Source of the DNA: Neobacillus niacini NBRC 15566
GTDB taxonomy: Bacteria > Bacillota > Bacilli > Bacillales > Cytobacillaceae
Length of the DNA stretch: 64,000 bases
Direction of reading: 5' to 3'
Assembly (NCBI RefSeq): GCF_001591505.1
Contig: NZ_BCVA01000026.1
Location: 1 to 64,000, forward strand
The number at the start of each line of letters is the position of its first letter. Position 1 is the first letter of the stretch. The notes beneath the pieces are model-generated. The model had not been told where the DNA came from. It saw only the letters and a program-made list of their open reading frames with translations, and made no database searches. Position numbers and translations under genes: made by a program. Positions 25,313 to 33,852 of the stretch are shown here, piece after piece.

Positions 25313-26263
25313 GTGAAGTGGGGGATTATTGCAACCTGGCGTATGGCCAAAGAAGGCGTGGAAGCGGCTAGTGATCTGCTTAAGGAAGGCGGAAGTTCTG
25401 GTGACGCAGTGGAGATAGCTGTAGGAATGGTAGAGGATTATCCCCTTTATAAATCGGTGGGCTATGGCGGACTTCCAAATGAAAATGGCGAGGTTGAACT
25501 TGATGCCGCGTTCATGGATGGCGATACCCTTTCAATCGGTGCCGTTGCTGGGATAAGGGACTACAAAAATCCAGTGTCCATCGCAAGACGACTGAGTAAA
25601 GATCGATTTAATAGCTTCCTAGTTGGAAATGGTGCCGAGGAATATGCTCATAAGAATGGTTTTGAGAGAAGGAATATGCTGACGGACAGGGCAAGAAAGC
25701 TTTGGGAAAAACGAGTCAAAGAGATTCGCGAGAAAAACCTGAGCCCTTACGATGGTCATGATACGGTTGGGATGGTTTCCGTTGATTCCAAGGGACAGAT
25801 GGCATCCGCCACATCCACAAGCGGATTGTTTATGAAAAAACGAGGAAGAGTGGGGGATTCCCCATTATCAGGATCAGGATTCTACGTTGACAGCAACATA
25901 GGCGGAGCATCGGCAACCGGGCTTGGCGAAGATCTGATGAAGGGCTGTGTATCCTATGAAGTGGTCCGTTTAATGAAAGAGGGCGTGCCTCCTCAGACCG
26001 CTGCTGAGCGTGTGGTGTATCAGTTTACCCGATATCTGACAGAGAAAAGCGGAAAAGCAGGAGCCATGTCAGTGATTGCCATGAACAACCGTGGTGAGTG
26101 GGGAGTCGGCACCAATGTGGAGTTCTCCTTCGCCGCCGCCACCTCAGAGGAAATGCCAATGGTGTATGTGGCCTATCCGATAGGGGACAAAACCGTATAT
26201 GAACCGGCATCGGAGGAATGGCTTGAAGCCTATACCAAGCGGATAACTAGTCCTGTTGAATAG
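25313..26263 (+). CDS. Glycosylasparaginase (N4-GlcNAc-L-asparaginase) family Ntn-hydrolase
   Basis: GTG 25313, six bases after GGAGGG, is preferred to ATG 25307, which abuts the site. The 316-residue protein has the aspartylglucosaminidase pattern. ATWRM lies near the N terminus. The autoprocessing site GHD-TVGMVSVD has a nucleophile Thr151, and GRVGDSPLSGSGFY follows with the substrate-binding Arg and Asp. No signal peptide is seen, so it acts in the cytosol. The family self-cleaves and hydrolyses GlcNAc-Asn or related beta-aspartyl linkages. Lying between EIIA and EIIC genes, it probably works on an imported, perhaps phosphorylated, glycoasparagine; simple isoaspartyl dipeptides are the alternative. 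Confidence 0.85.
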   Translation: MKWGIIATWRMAKEGVEAASDLLKEGGSSGDAVEIAVGMVEDYPLYKSVGYGGLPNENGEVELDAAFMDGDTLSIGAVAGIRDYKNPVSIARRLSKDRFNSFLVGNGAEEYAHKNGFERRNMLTDRARKLWEKRVKEIREKNLSPYDGHDTVGMVSVDSKGQMASATSTSGLFMKKRGRVGDSPLSGSGFYVDSNIGGASATGLGEDLMKGCVSYEVVRLMKEGVPPQTAAERVVYQFTRYLTEKSGKAGAMSVIAMNNRGEWGVGTNVEFSFAAATSEEMPMVYVAYPIGDKTVYEPASEEWLEAYTKRITSPVE

Positions 26264-26314
26264 AAATTTAGAGGGATTGTAGGTCCCTATATAGTATAAA
26301 AGGGGGTACAGTAT

Positions 26315-27661
26315 ATGGAAAAAATTCAAAGATTCCTTGAGACCAAGCTTTTGCCTGCTGCAACAAAGGTGGCTGGGCAAAGACATCTTGCTGCGATCAG
26401 AGACGGATTTATTTCGTTTATTCCATTTTTAATTATCGGTTCCATCTTTATCATTATTCAAGATTTCCCTGCACCAGGCTGGCAGGAGCTGCAGGTCAAA
26501 CTCTTTGGGGAATTTTTCAATCAATTTATTATTCTTCCAAAGCGGGTAACCTATGATATCATGTCGATCTTTATTGTTGCGGCGATATCGTATAAACTCG
26601 CACAATCGTATAGAATCGATGCCTTCTCGTCTGCGATGTTATCGATTAGTGCCTTTATCCTGTTAACACCGATTACCACGACCATTGACATTGATGGGAC
26701 GTCACATGTGGTGGAAAAGGTTATCACAGTTGGCGGCTGGTACGGTACGAATGGAATTATTGTAGCCATTATTACGGCTCTAGTGGCAACGGAAATGTTC
26801 AATTATTTTATAAAAAAAGGAATCATCATCAGGATGCCGGATGGTGTGCCGCCGGCAGTATCACGGGCATTCTCTGCACTTCTGCCGGGATTTGTCATCA
26901 TTGTTGTGATGCTATTGGTCCGATTGTTATTCATGCAGACACCATACGAAAATATCCATGATTTTATCTACCAAGTGGTTTCACTGCCGATGCAGAGTTT
27001 GGTCGCGAATAATATTTTCGGTGCCATCGGGACGGTATTTGCCATCAGTCTTCTCTGGTGTTTGGGATTAAACGGCGGAACGATTGTAAATGGAATCATG
27101 AGACCATTTTGGGTACCGCTTCAGGACGAAAACCTGGCCGCAATCGAAGCGGGGAAAGTGGCACCTAATATCATTACAGAGCAGTTCTTTGATATGATCT
27201 GGATTGGCGGTGCAGGTGCAACACTTGCGGTAGTCTTGGTGCTTTTATACAAGTCAAAGTCAAAGCAGTACAAAGAGCTTGGAAAAATGTCACTGGCACC
27301 AGGTTTATTTAATATCAATGAGCCGATCATGTTTGGATTACCTGTAGTTCTAAATCCAGTCTTAATGCTTCCGTTACTGCTTGGACCGATTGTGATCACC
27401 ATTATTAACTACAGCGCGATGGCTCTTGAAATTGTCGCCAGGCCGACAGGAGTAATCATCCCATGGACCACCCCACCTTTAATCCAAGGATTCCTGATCA
27501 CTGGACATTGGTCAGGTGCTTTGCTTCAATTAGTCGATATCGTCATCGTCATGCTCATTTGGTTTCCGTTCATCGCCGTGATGGATAAGAAAAAGGTAGC
27601 TGAAGAAGCAGGTGTTCTGGAAAGCAAAAATACAAATGGAAAAATGGGCGTTTCGTCATGA
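26315..27661 (+). CDS. PTS EIIC permease, lactose/cellobiose (diacetylchitobiose) family
   Basis: The 448-residue integral membrane protein has the CelB/LicC pattern: RDGFISFIPFLIIGSIF early, LWCLGLNGGTIVNGI in the middle, and APGLFNINEPIMFGLPVVLNP, the conserved NEPI loop. Members move beta-disaccharides, diacetylchitobiose or lactose. The neighbouring glycosylasparaginase and GlcNAc enzymes favour a GlcNAc-containing substrate, by inference. It ends with an ATGA overlap into cutC. Confidence 0.9.
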   Translation: MEKIQRFLETKLLPAATKVAGQRHLAAIRDGFISFIPFLIIGSIFIIIQDFPAPGWQELQVKLFGEFFNQFIILPKRVTYDIMSIFIVAAISYKLAQSYRIDAFSSAMLSISAFILLTPITTTIDIDGTSHVVEKVITVGGWYGTNGIIVAIITALVATEMFNYFIKKGIIIRMPDGVPPAVSRAFSALLPGFVIIVVMLLVRLLFMQTPYENIHDFIYQVVSLPMQSLVANNIFGAIGTVFAISLLWCLGLNGGTIVNGIMRPFWVPLQDENLAAIEAGKVAPNIITEQFFDMIWIGGAGATLAVVLVLLYKSKSKQYKELGKMSLAPGLFNINEPIMFGLPVVLNPVLMLPLLLGPIVITIINYSAMALEIVARPTGVIIPWTTPPLIQGFLITGHWSGALLQLVDIVIVMLIWFPFIAVMDKKKVAEEAGVLESKNTNGKMGVSS

Positions 27662-28395
27662 GTGAGAAGAGTTCGGGGAAGGGTAAATGTGCACTTACGA
27701 TCCCTGGGGACGGTGTAAAGATTGAGCTGATTGCATCTGCGATTGAGGATGCAAAGAAGATTGAAGCCTGTGGCGGCGACAGGATTGAGCTTGTTAGTGC
27801 TCTTTCTGAAGGCGGATTAACGCCGAGCTATGGACTCATGAAATCAGTGATTGAATCTGTGAACATCCCGGTCAATGTGATCATAAGACCGCATTCCCAA
27901 TCCTTTGTTTATCGTGAGGAAGAGATTGAAATGATGAAACAAGACATTAGAATGGCCAAGGAACTTGGAGCCAATGGTGTCGTGATTGGCGCTCTTAATG
28001 AACAAAACCAAATATGTGAACTGAGCCTTAACAGACTCCTGGAAGCCGCTAAAGGATTAGAGGTTACCTTTCACCGAGCCATCGATGAACTGGAACATCC
28101 TGTGGAGGGAGTAAAGATTCTTTCAAACTATAAAAGCATAAATAGAATTCTGACATCAGGCGGGAAAGGCAGCTTGAGTAACAATAAGGAGATTATTCGA
28201 AATATGATTCTTCACTCCGATCACATCAAAATTTTGGTTGGAGGGGGCTTGAACTTTGAAAATGTAACCGAAATCATGCAAGGGACAAATGCCCCAGAAT
28301 ATCATTTCGGAACCGCAGTGAGGGTTGAACGTTCTCCTTTTAAGAATATAAGTGAGGACTTGCTGAAAAAACTCATTAAACTAGTAAAGAAATAG
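27658..28395 (+). CDS. cutC: CutC-family protein
   Basis: The 245-residue protein has the CutC TIM-barrel signatures: IELIASAIEDAKKIEACGGDRIEL, LTPSYGLMK, VNVIIRPHSQSFVY, VTFHRAIDE and ILTSGGKGS. CutC was once called a copper homeostasis protein; its catalytic role is unsettled and it often sits with sugar genes. About 20 extra hydrophilic residues precede the usual start. Overlap with the EIIC stop couples their translation. Within this PTS operon a role in carbohydrate processing seems more likely than copper handling, but that is inference. Confidence 0.87.
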   Translation: MSEKSSGKGKCALTIPGDGVKIELIASAIEDAKKIEACGGDRIELVSALSEGGLTPSYGLMKSVIESVNIPVNVIIRPHSQSFVYREEEIEMMKQDIRMAKELGANGVVIGALNEQNQICELSLNRLLEAAKGLEVTFHRAIDELEHPVEGVKILSNYKSINRILTSGGKGSLSNNKEIIRNMILHSDHIKILVGGGLNFENVTEIMQGTNAPEYHFGTAVRVERSPFKNISEDLLKKLIKLVKK

Positions 28396-28407
28396 GAGGA
28401 ACAAAAA

Positions 28408-28713
28408 ATGAATATCATTTTAGTCTGCTTTGCAGGTATGTCAACAAGTATGCTGGTCAGCAAAATGGAGAAGGTCGCAGCGGAACGTGGGATTATTGCG
28501 AATATTACCGCTATGCCGGCAACAGAAATCTATGATGAACTAGATGGAGCAGATGTTGTACTATTAGGACCTCAGGCTCGTTATGCACTGGATAAAGTAA
28601 AAAGCGAGGCAGAACCCAAGGGCATTCCCGTTGCGGTTATTGATTCCATTCTTTATGGAACAATGAACGGTGGAGCGGTTTTGGACATGGCTCTAGAAAT
28701 GGCAAAGAAATAA
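28408..28713 (+). CDS. PTS EIIB, lactose/cellobiose family
   Basis: The 101-residue protein has the phosphorylation site Cys7 in ILVCFAGMSTSMLVSKM and the small alpha/beta fold of CelA/LicB EIIB proteins, including VVLLGPQARY. It receives phosphate from the EIIA at 24986 and phosphorylates the sugar carried by the EIIC. It is the last gene of the operon, 12 bases after cutC behind AGGAGG, and is followed by a terminator. Confidence 0.92.
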   Translation: MNIILVCFAGMSTSMLVSKMEKVAAERGIIANITAMPATEIYDELDGADVVLLGPQARYALDKVKSEAEPKGIPVAVIDSILYGTMNGGAVLDMALEMAKK

Positions 28714-28729
28714 GATTATGAATCAATGA

Positions 28730-28762
28730 AAAACGGTCAAGCTTTGTGAGCTTGACCGTTTT
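28730..28762 (+). terminator. Terminator of the PTS-glycosylasparaginase operon
   Basis: A 14-bp stem (AAAACGGTCAAGCT with AGCTTGACCGTTTT) and a 5-base loop. Confidence 0.9.
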
Positions 28763-28821
28763 GACGGTTTCTTTATTTATGGGCAGATTATTTTGGGGTA
28801 GTATTTCTTAATATAGGGGAA

Positions 28822-28849
28822 TTGACGCACCCTATTATTCTTGTATAAT
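28822..28849 (+). promoter_or_regulatory. Promoter without an assigned gene
   Basis: TTGACG (28822-28827), 16 bp, TATAAT (28844-28849). This is one of the best consensus promoters in the window. Transcription would begin near 28856. Confidence 0.65.
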
Positions 28850-28855
28850 AAATGG

Positions 28856-29090
28856 ATGGGTTCTTACAACTAAAGCATTTATTACTAGCTAGAAGGTAAA
28901 AAGCGACAATCGTTTGGGCAAAAAGATTGTGGATAATACCGAAGAATCAATGTGCAAGGAAAAAATGTGAAAATACTTGCTATACATAAATAAAATGATT
29001 GGCACGATCTTACCAGTGGTGACAATCCTCGCAAATAAAGTATCATAATCCATCGAATCCTAATCCATAATCCGATTAGGATTCTTTTTT
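28856..29090 (+). ncRNA. Candidate small RNA or very short coding unit (promoter to terminator)
   Basis: About 235 bases lie between a good promoter and a terminator at 29055-29090. No ORF above 17 codons is present. A possible 8-codon GTG frame (about 28967-28993) follows AAGGA, and a 17-codon hydrophobic ATG frame (28995-29048) follows at once but has no ribosome binding site. I recognise no RNA family. It may be a regulatory RNA, a leader peptide unit or a decayed gene. Confidence 0.4.
29055..29090 (+). terminator. Terminator of the orphan unit
   Basis: An 11-bp perfect stem (GAATCCTAATC with GATTAGGATTC), an 8-base loop and six T residues. Confidence 0.9.
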
Positions 29091-29168
29091 ACGGGTGACG
29101 ACACATTGTAATGGGAAAAGAACAAGGAGTTATACTAAGAAAAAATAATAAAGGGTTGAGGTTGTAAT

Positions 29169-29969
29169 ATGGAACAGTCAGAGAAGGTTTTTTTAGATTA
29201 CATTCACGATAAGGACTTGAATCAATCAGATAAGGATATTCTGTCTTATTTAATTCAAAAGAAATTTGAAAACCAACAGCCAAGCATCCGCAAAGCGGCA
29301 GATGATCTTTTTGTTTCAACGACTTCGATTATTCGGGTTTGTAAAAAGCTCGGTTTTAGCGGATATAGTGAATTTATTTATAACTTAGGCTTAAAAGTAG
29401 TGAAAACGGCCGACTCTGAAAATCGGTCTGTGACTGGCATCCACGGACCCTTTGAGGAAGCCCTTCTAGAATTTGGTCAAAACTTTGAGCGCACTTTTCG
29501 TTCCATCGACGAAAAGGACATAGAAGATTTCTTATATGAAATTGAACGTAATAAGATGGTTTATTTCTACGGTGCCGGATTTTCCACTCTATTTTCCAAC
29601 TATCTCGCAAAGAAACTTGAGTTATTTGGCTATTATGTTTCGAACGCATCTACAAGCGACAGCAGGGCGATTTTTTTCAATAATATTCAAAAGTATAATC
29701 TGCTGATTATCTTTTCGCGTTCAGGTGAAACCAGTAAAGTGATTGAAAAGGTTCAAATCGCAAAAGATAAAGGATTAAAAACTGTCCTTTTTACAGGCAA
29801 TAGTAAGAGTACTACCGCACAGATGGCCGATATTGTTTTCTCCGTGCTTGATCCTACCATCGAGTCACAGCGGGAGTTTCAGGTTACCTCGTTTGAATCC
29901 AACATGTTTATGTTAATTGATATTATTCTTATATTGGCGGTTAAAAGAGGGATTATGAAGGAATATTAG
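29169..29969 (+). CDS. glvR: RpiR-family regulator, GlvR-like
   Basis: The 266-residue protein has an N-terminal RpiR HTH (about 20-80, RKAADDLFVSTTSIIRVCKKLG) and a SIS domain (about 110-240, with YFYGAGFST and FSRSGETSKVIEK). Its neighbours are a maltose-type EIICB and a GH4 6-phospho-alpha-glucosidase, the same trio as B. subtilis malA-glvR-malP, where GlvR activates the genes. The order differs here: glvR first, then malP and malA behind a separate promoter region. Direct binding to the repeated palindromes at 29979-30010 is likely. Confidence 0.82.
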   Translation: MEQSEKVFLDYIHDKDLNQSDKDILSYLIQKKFENQQPSIRKAADDLFVSTTSIIRVCKKLGFSGYSEFIYNLGLKVVKTADSENRSVTGIHGPFEEALLEFGQNFERTFRSIDEKDIEDFLYEIERNKMVYFYGAGFSTLFSNYLAKKLELFGYYVSNASTSDSRAIFFNNIQKYNLLIIFSRSGETSKVIEKVQIAKDKGLKTVLFTGNSKSTTAQMADIVFSVLDPTIESQREFQVTSFESNMFMLIDIILILAVKRGIMKEY

Positions 29970-29978
29970 CCCTTGTGT

Positions 29979-30010
29979 GTAACATGTTACGTTATTTGTT
30001 AACATGCTAC
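29979..30010 (+). promoter_or_regulatory. Double operator upstream of malP, probable GlvR sites
   Basis: GTAACATGTTAC (29979-29990) is a perfect 12-bp palindrome. A near copy, TTAACATGCTAC, lies at 29999-30010, exactly 20 bp further. Two sites on one face of the helix, above the weak -35 region, suit an activator. Confidence 0.6.
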
Positions 30011-30050
30011 AGAATCGCCTTATCCCCTTCCTGGACCGTAAAATCCAAGC

Positions 30051-30082
30051 TATACTGTGAAATGTAAATGATAGCGTTTACC
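30051..30082 (+). promoter_or_regulatory. malP -10 region and cre box
   Basis: TATACT at 30051-30056 is a probable -10 with a poor -35 (TTCCTG at 17 bp). TGATAGCGTTTACC at 30069-30082 matches the cre consensus at all but the last base and lies just after the predicted +1, indicating CcpA repression. Confidence 0.65.
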
Positions 30083-30105
30083 CATAAAAGAAAGGAAGGC
30101 TGCAA

Positions 30106-31686
30106 ATGAAACAAGTGATAAATGGTCTCCAATTATTTGGAAAATCTTTGTTTGCACCAATATTAATATTACCGATTATCGGTCTCTTCATTGCTTTTGG
30201 AAATGTATTTGGAAATGGGAACTTAGCACAATACATTCCATTCCTTGAAAATCCGGCTGTTCAAAATGTCGGAAAGTTTATCTCCTCTTCAGCTGTTTCA
30301 ATATTACAGAACCTTGCATTGGTTTTTGCGGTTGGAATTCCAATCGGATTAGCGAAGAAGGATAAAGGCTATGCAGCCTTAACAGGACTTGTTACTTTTG
30401 TTATTTTTATTAATGCTATGCACCAGGTTTTAAAGCTTTCTGAGCGCTTAGTAGCTCCAGAAGCTATGCAGCTTTCAGGACAGGCAACCGTATTAAATGT
30501 CCAAGTGTTAGAAATGGGAGTTTTTGCAGGAATCTTAATCGGTGCGCTCGTCGGCGTACTGCACAATAAATATTGTGATACCGAGTTTAAAGGCGTTATG
30601 CAAATTTATTCTGGACATCGCTTTGTAGCGATTCTCGCGATTCCAAGTGCAATGATTTTAGGGGCATTGGCAGCAGAGTTTTGGCCGTTTGTGCAAAATG
30701 GTATTACCGCTTTAGCAACAGGAATTAGAAGCTTAGGCGATGTTGGTTTCTTAATTTATGGTTTCTTAGAGCGAATCCTGATTCCAACTGGACTTCATCA
30801 CCTCGTATATACACCGTTCTTATATACAGAACTTGGCGGTACAGCGAATGTTGCCGGTGAAGTGGTTTACGGAGCAAGAAACATTTACTTTGCCGAAATG
30901 GCTGATCCAAGTGTGGCTGTTTTAAGCAGCACGGTAAACTGGGATGCCCGCGGCTTAGCGAAAATGTTTGGTTTAATGGGTGCCGCTTTAGCAATGTACG
31001 TAACAGCGGATAAAAAGAATAAGACAATGGCAAAAGCGATTCTTTTACCAGCGGCGTTTACTTCTTTCTTACTGGGTGTCACGGAGCCGCTTGAGTTTGC
31101 ATTTCTATTCACTGCACCAATTCTGTTCTTTACACATGCTGTGTTAGCAGGAACAGGGATGATGTTATTGAACATCTTTGGTGTCCATGCGATTGGTGCC
31201 AATGGTGTGATTGACTTTTTACTGTATAACCTTCCATTAGGAACAACGAAGTCAAACTGGCCAATGTTTATTTTAGTAGGATTGATTATGTTTGCTGTTT
31301 ACTTTGTGGTTTTCAGAACGTTAATTTTAAAAATGAACCTCAAAACTCCTGGACGTGAAGACGGAGTAGAGGCAGCTGCAGAAACAGCACCAGCTGATGC
31401 GAAAGTAAGCGCAGTTGCAGGGAAAAATGCTTCTCCACTTGGAGAAACGATTGTCACAGCACTTGGCGGAAGTGAAAATATTGAAAATGTTGATAACTGT
31501 TATACCCGTTTACGTCTTGTTTTGAAAGATCCAAATGCAGTAAATGAGCAGCTGCTAAAGGAAACAGGGTCTAAGGGTGTTATCAAGTCAGGAAACAATG
31601 TTCAAGTAGTTTATGGATTGAATGTGAAGTCTGTTCGAGACCAAGTCGATCAAAAATTAGGAGGACTTAACTATGAAAACATATAA
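30106..31686 (+). CDS. malP: PTS maltose/alpha-glucoside EIICB permease
   Basis: The 526-residue protein matches B. subtilis MalP in length and order: an N-terminal EIIC domain of the glucose family (GLHHLVYTPFLYTELGG, GVTEPLEFAFLF), then an Ala-rich linker (about 415-440) and a C-terminal EIIB with Cys465 in VDNCYTRLRLVL. It imports maltose or related alpha-glucosides as 6-phosphates and needs an external EIIA. It overlaps malA by 14 bases, giving coupled translation. GlvR and CcpA sites are visible upstream. Confidence 0.88.
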   Translation: MKQVINGLQLFGKSLFAPILILPIIGLFIAFGNVFGNGNLAQYIPFLENPAVQNVGKFISSSAVSILQNLALVFAVGIPIGLAKKDKGYAALTGLVTFVIFINAMHQVLKLSERLVAPEAMQLSGQATVLNVQVLEMGVFAGILIGALVGVLHNKYCDTEFKGVMQIYSGHRFVAILAIPSAMILGALAAEFWPFVQNGITALATGIRSLGDVGFLIYGFLERILIPTGLHHLVYTPFLYTELGGTANVAGEVVYGARNIYFAEMADPSVAVLSSTVNWDARGLAKMFGLMGAALAMYVTADKKNKTMAKAILLPAAFTSFLLGVTEPLEFAFLFTAPILFFTHAVLAGTGMMLLNIFGVHAIGANGVIDFLLYNLPLGTTKSNWPMFILVGLIMFAVYFVVFRTLILKMNLKTPGREDGVEAAAETAPADAKVSAVAGKNASPLGETIVTALGGSENIENVDNCYTRLRLVLKDPNAVNEQLLKETGSKGVIKSGNNVQVVYGLNVKSVRDQVDQKLGGLNYENI

Positions 31687-33028
31687 ATTAGCGATTGCAG
31701 GCGGCGGAAGCACGTATACACCTGGTATTGTAAGAAGCTTAATGGATAGATTAGAAGATTTACCGTTATCGGAAATCAGATTTTACGATATTGATGGAGA
31801 ACGTCAATCAAAGGTAGTGGTAGCAGCGAAAGCAGTTATTGCTGAATATACAGATTCGATTAAAGTAATGGATACTACCGATCCTGAAACAGCGTTTGAC
31901 GATGTAGACTTTGTGTTTGCACAAATGCGTGTTGGTAAATATGCGATGAGAGAGCTTGATGAAAAAATTCCGTTATCTCATGGTGTAGTAGGACAAGAAA
32001 CATGCGGGCCTGGCGGTCTTGCGTACGGATTAAGAACGATTTTTCCAATGGTTGAATTGATTGATTTCGTTGAAAAATATGCAAAAGAATCTTGTTGGAT
32101 TGTAAACTATTCAAACCCTGCTTCCATTGTAGCTGAAGGTGTCCGCAAGCTTCGTCCAAATGCAAAAGTGATTAATATTTGTGATATGCCGGTCGCAACG
32201 ATGCGTAACATGGCGGGAATCCTTGGCGTTAATCGTGAAGACCTCGTAGTTGACTACTTTGGCTTAAATCACTTCGGCTGGTTCACAAAGGTTGAGGTGG
32301 ATGGTGTTGACCGTCTTCCGGAATTACGTGAACACATCAGTAAGTGGGGTCTATTAACAGAAGATATTTCGAAAATTGATTATCGTCATGCAGATGCTTC
32401 TTGGATTAAAACGTTTAAAAATATTAAGCCAATTATGGATTTCTTCCCGGATTATATTCCAAATCCGTACTTGCAATATTATTTACTGCCAGACTACATT
32501 GTTGAGAATTCTAATAAAGAATATACTCGTGCCAATGAAGTTATGGATGGCCGTGAGCAGTCTTTATTTGAAACGGTTCGAAAGTTTGAAGAAACAGGTA
32601 TTTTAGATGACGCGTTCCACGTTGGTGTTCATGGAATCTTTATCGTCGATGTAACTGTTTCTATCGCTCAAAATCTAGGAAAACGCTATTTAGTAATGGT
32701 AGAGAACAATGGTACCATTCCTAATCTGCCAGCGGACGCGATGATTGAAGTTCCTGCGTTAATTACAAACAAAGGTCCTGTACCTGAATATGTTGGAGAA
32801 ATTCCATATTTCCATAAAGCAATGATTGATACTCAGTTGGCTTCTGAGAAAATTTTAGTAGAAGCGATCACGGAAGGTTCTTATGAAAAAGCACTACAAG
32901 CATTCACCCTTAATAAGACCATTCCATCTGCGATTGTTGCAAAACAAATTCTAGATGATTTAATTGAGGCTAATAAAGAATACTGGCCAACGCTTACTAA
33001 AAAGTATCAGGAAGGCGTATTGGTATAA
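31673..33028 (+). CDS. malA: GH4 6-phospho-alpha-glucosidase
   Basis: The 451-residue protein has the GH4 signatures: the NAD-binding loop IAGGGSTYTPGIVRSLMDR and the metal/substrate motifs VGQETCGPGGLAYG and WIVNYSNPAS. ICDMP and LNHFGW follow. GH4 enzymes hydrolyse 6-phospho-glucosides by an NAD/Mn2+ redox mechanism, here maltose-6-phosphate from MalP. Cys in CGPGG and the following His-containing motif are intact. It is the last gene of the malP-malA unit, followed by a terminator. Confidence 0.9.
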   Translation: MKTYKLAIAGGGSTYTPGIVRSLMDRLEDLPLSEIRFYDIDGERQSKVVVAAKAVIAEYTDSIKVMDTTDPETAFDDVDFVFAQMRVGKYAMRELDEKIPLSHGVVGQETCGPGGLAYGLRTIFPMVELIDFVEKYAKESCWIVNYSNPASIVAEGVRKLRPNAKVINICDMPVATMRNMAGILGVNREDLVVDYFGLNHFGWFTKVEVDGVDRLPELREHISKWGLLTEDISKIDYRHADASWIKTFKNIKPIMDFFPDYIPNPYLQYYLLPDYIVENSNKEYTRANEVMDGREQSLFETVRKFEETGILDDAFHVGVHGIFIVDVTVSIAQNLGKRYLVMVENNGTIPNLPADAMIEVPALITNKGPVPEYVGEIPYFHKAMIDTQLASEKILVEAITEGSYEKALQAFTLNKTIPSAIVAKQILDDLIEANKEYWPTLTKKYQEGVLV

Positions 33029-33044
33029 CCGATTTGGAAGAGGT

Positions 33045-33071
33045 GCACGCAGTTTAACTGCGTGCTTTTTT
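33045..33071 (+). terminator. Terminator of malP-malA
   Basis: GCACGCAG and CTGCGTGC pair around a 5-base loop, followed by six T residues. Confidence 0.9.
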
Positions 33072-33211
33072 GTGCTTTTTTTGCTGGGAGGTTGTAGATT
33101 GTGCCCGTAAACAGAGGGCATCAAGAATAACGTAACAATAGGCATATGAAAATAAATCTACATGTCGGAAATTTCCTTTTTTGGGTAACTATATAGGTAG
33201 GAGTGATTTTT

Positions 33212-33679
33212 GTGGAAGAGTTGAACTATTTAAATCCAACCGAGCTGCTTGAGAAGATCTATAATACACTTTGTTCCGAGTATGAGGATGAAGCTCATTA
33301 CGACAATGACCAGGACAAACAGGAAATAGAAGTAACAAAAAAGCGGTTAACCAAAAAGGTCTTTAACGAATTCGTTGTCGATGATGAGTATTTCTTAACC
33401 ATGGATCCAAAAACATTTAAAGAACGCTATCATTTATTTGAAAAAGACCTCTTCAAATTGATCACTGGATGCAGCAAACATGGAGTTCCTTATGAAAAAT
33501 TCCTTCAAATAATAGATGACCTACTGGCCTGCGCCAACTATCGATTAAACGCCTTCCAACAACTAGAAGAAGAAATCATAAGAATAAAAGCAGAAAAAGC
33601 GCAAGAAGAAGCAGAACCAGAAGAAGAAACCGCAGGCGGCGAAACAGAGGAAACAGAAGAAATAGAAGGAGAAGAATAG
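33212..33679 (+). CDS. Hypothetical acidic-tailed protein
   Basis: GTG 33212 is preferred over GTG 33203 because GTAGGAG ends right at the latter and is nine bases from the former. The 155-residue soluble protein has a globular region (to about 115) rich in Phe, Tyr and Leu, including KVFNEFVVDDEYFLTMD and CSKHGVPYEKFLQIIDDLLACANYRL. A coiled, then very acidic Glu-rich tail follows. No family is recognised. It is complete, has a plausible start, and normal base composition except the low-complexity tail. Confidence 0.62.
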   Translation: MEELNYLNPTELLEKIYNTLCSEYEDEAHYDNDQDKQEIEVTKKRLTKKVFNEFVVDDEYFLTMDPKTFKERYHLFEKDLFKLITGCSKHGVPYEKFLQIIDDLLACANYRLNAFQQLEEEIIRIKAEKAQEEAEPEEETAGGETEETEEIEGEE

Positions 33680-33720
33680 TATAAAGCATAGAAGAAAAAA
33701 ATATACAGTGATGTATAAAT

Positions 33721-33769
33721 GGTGCCTGTCACCACTCGTGGACACTGTCCACGGGTGGTGACAGGCACC
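33721..33769. repeat. REP-like palindrome
   Basis: A 23-bp inverted repeat (33721-33743 and 33747-33769, loop ACT) has a single T/C difference that becomes a G-U pair in RNA. The GGTGCCTGTCACC end recurs in many Bacillaceae genomes as REP-like palindromes, often linked to TnpA-REP (RAYT) proteins; this is known from the group, not shown here. A partial direct repeat of its tip (GGCACCAAA) follows at 33775. Confidence 0.8.
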
Positions 33770-33852
33770 AAATTGGGCACCAAACTGATTTTAAATTTGT
33801 CATATTGCTGGTTAATCTGGAAAGGCTAAGGAGAAAAGGAGGTTTGATTGGA

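Noticed and set aside
28995..29048. 17-codon hydrophobic ORF as a type I toxin gene
   Set aside because: It has no ribosome binding site and no recognisable toxin pattern or antisense promoter; kept only as part of the orphan unit.
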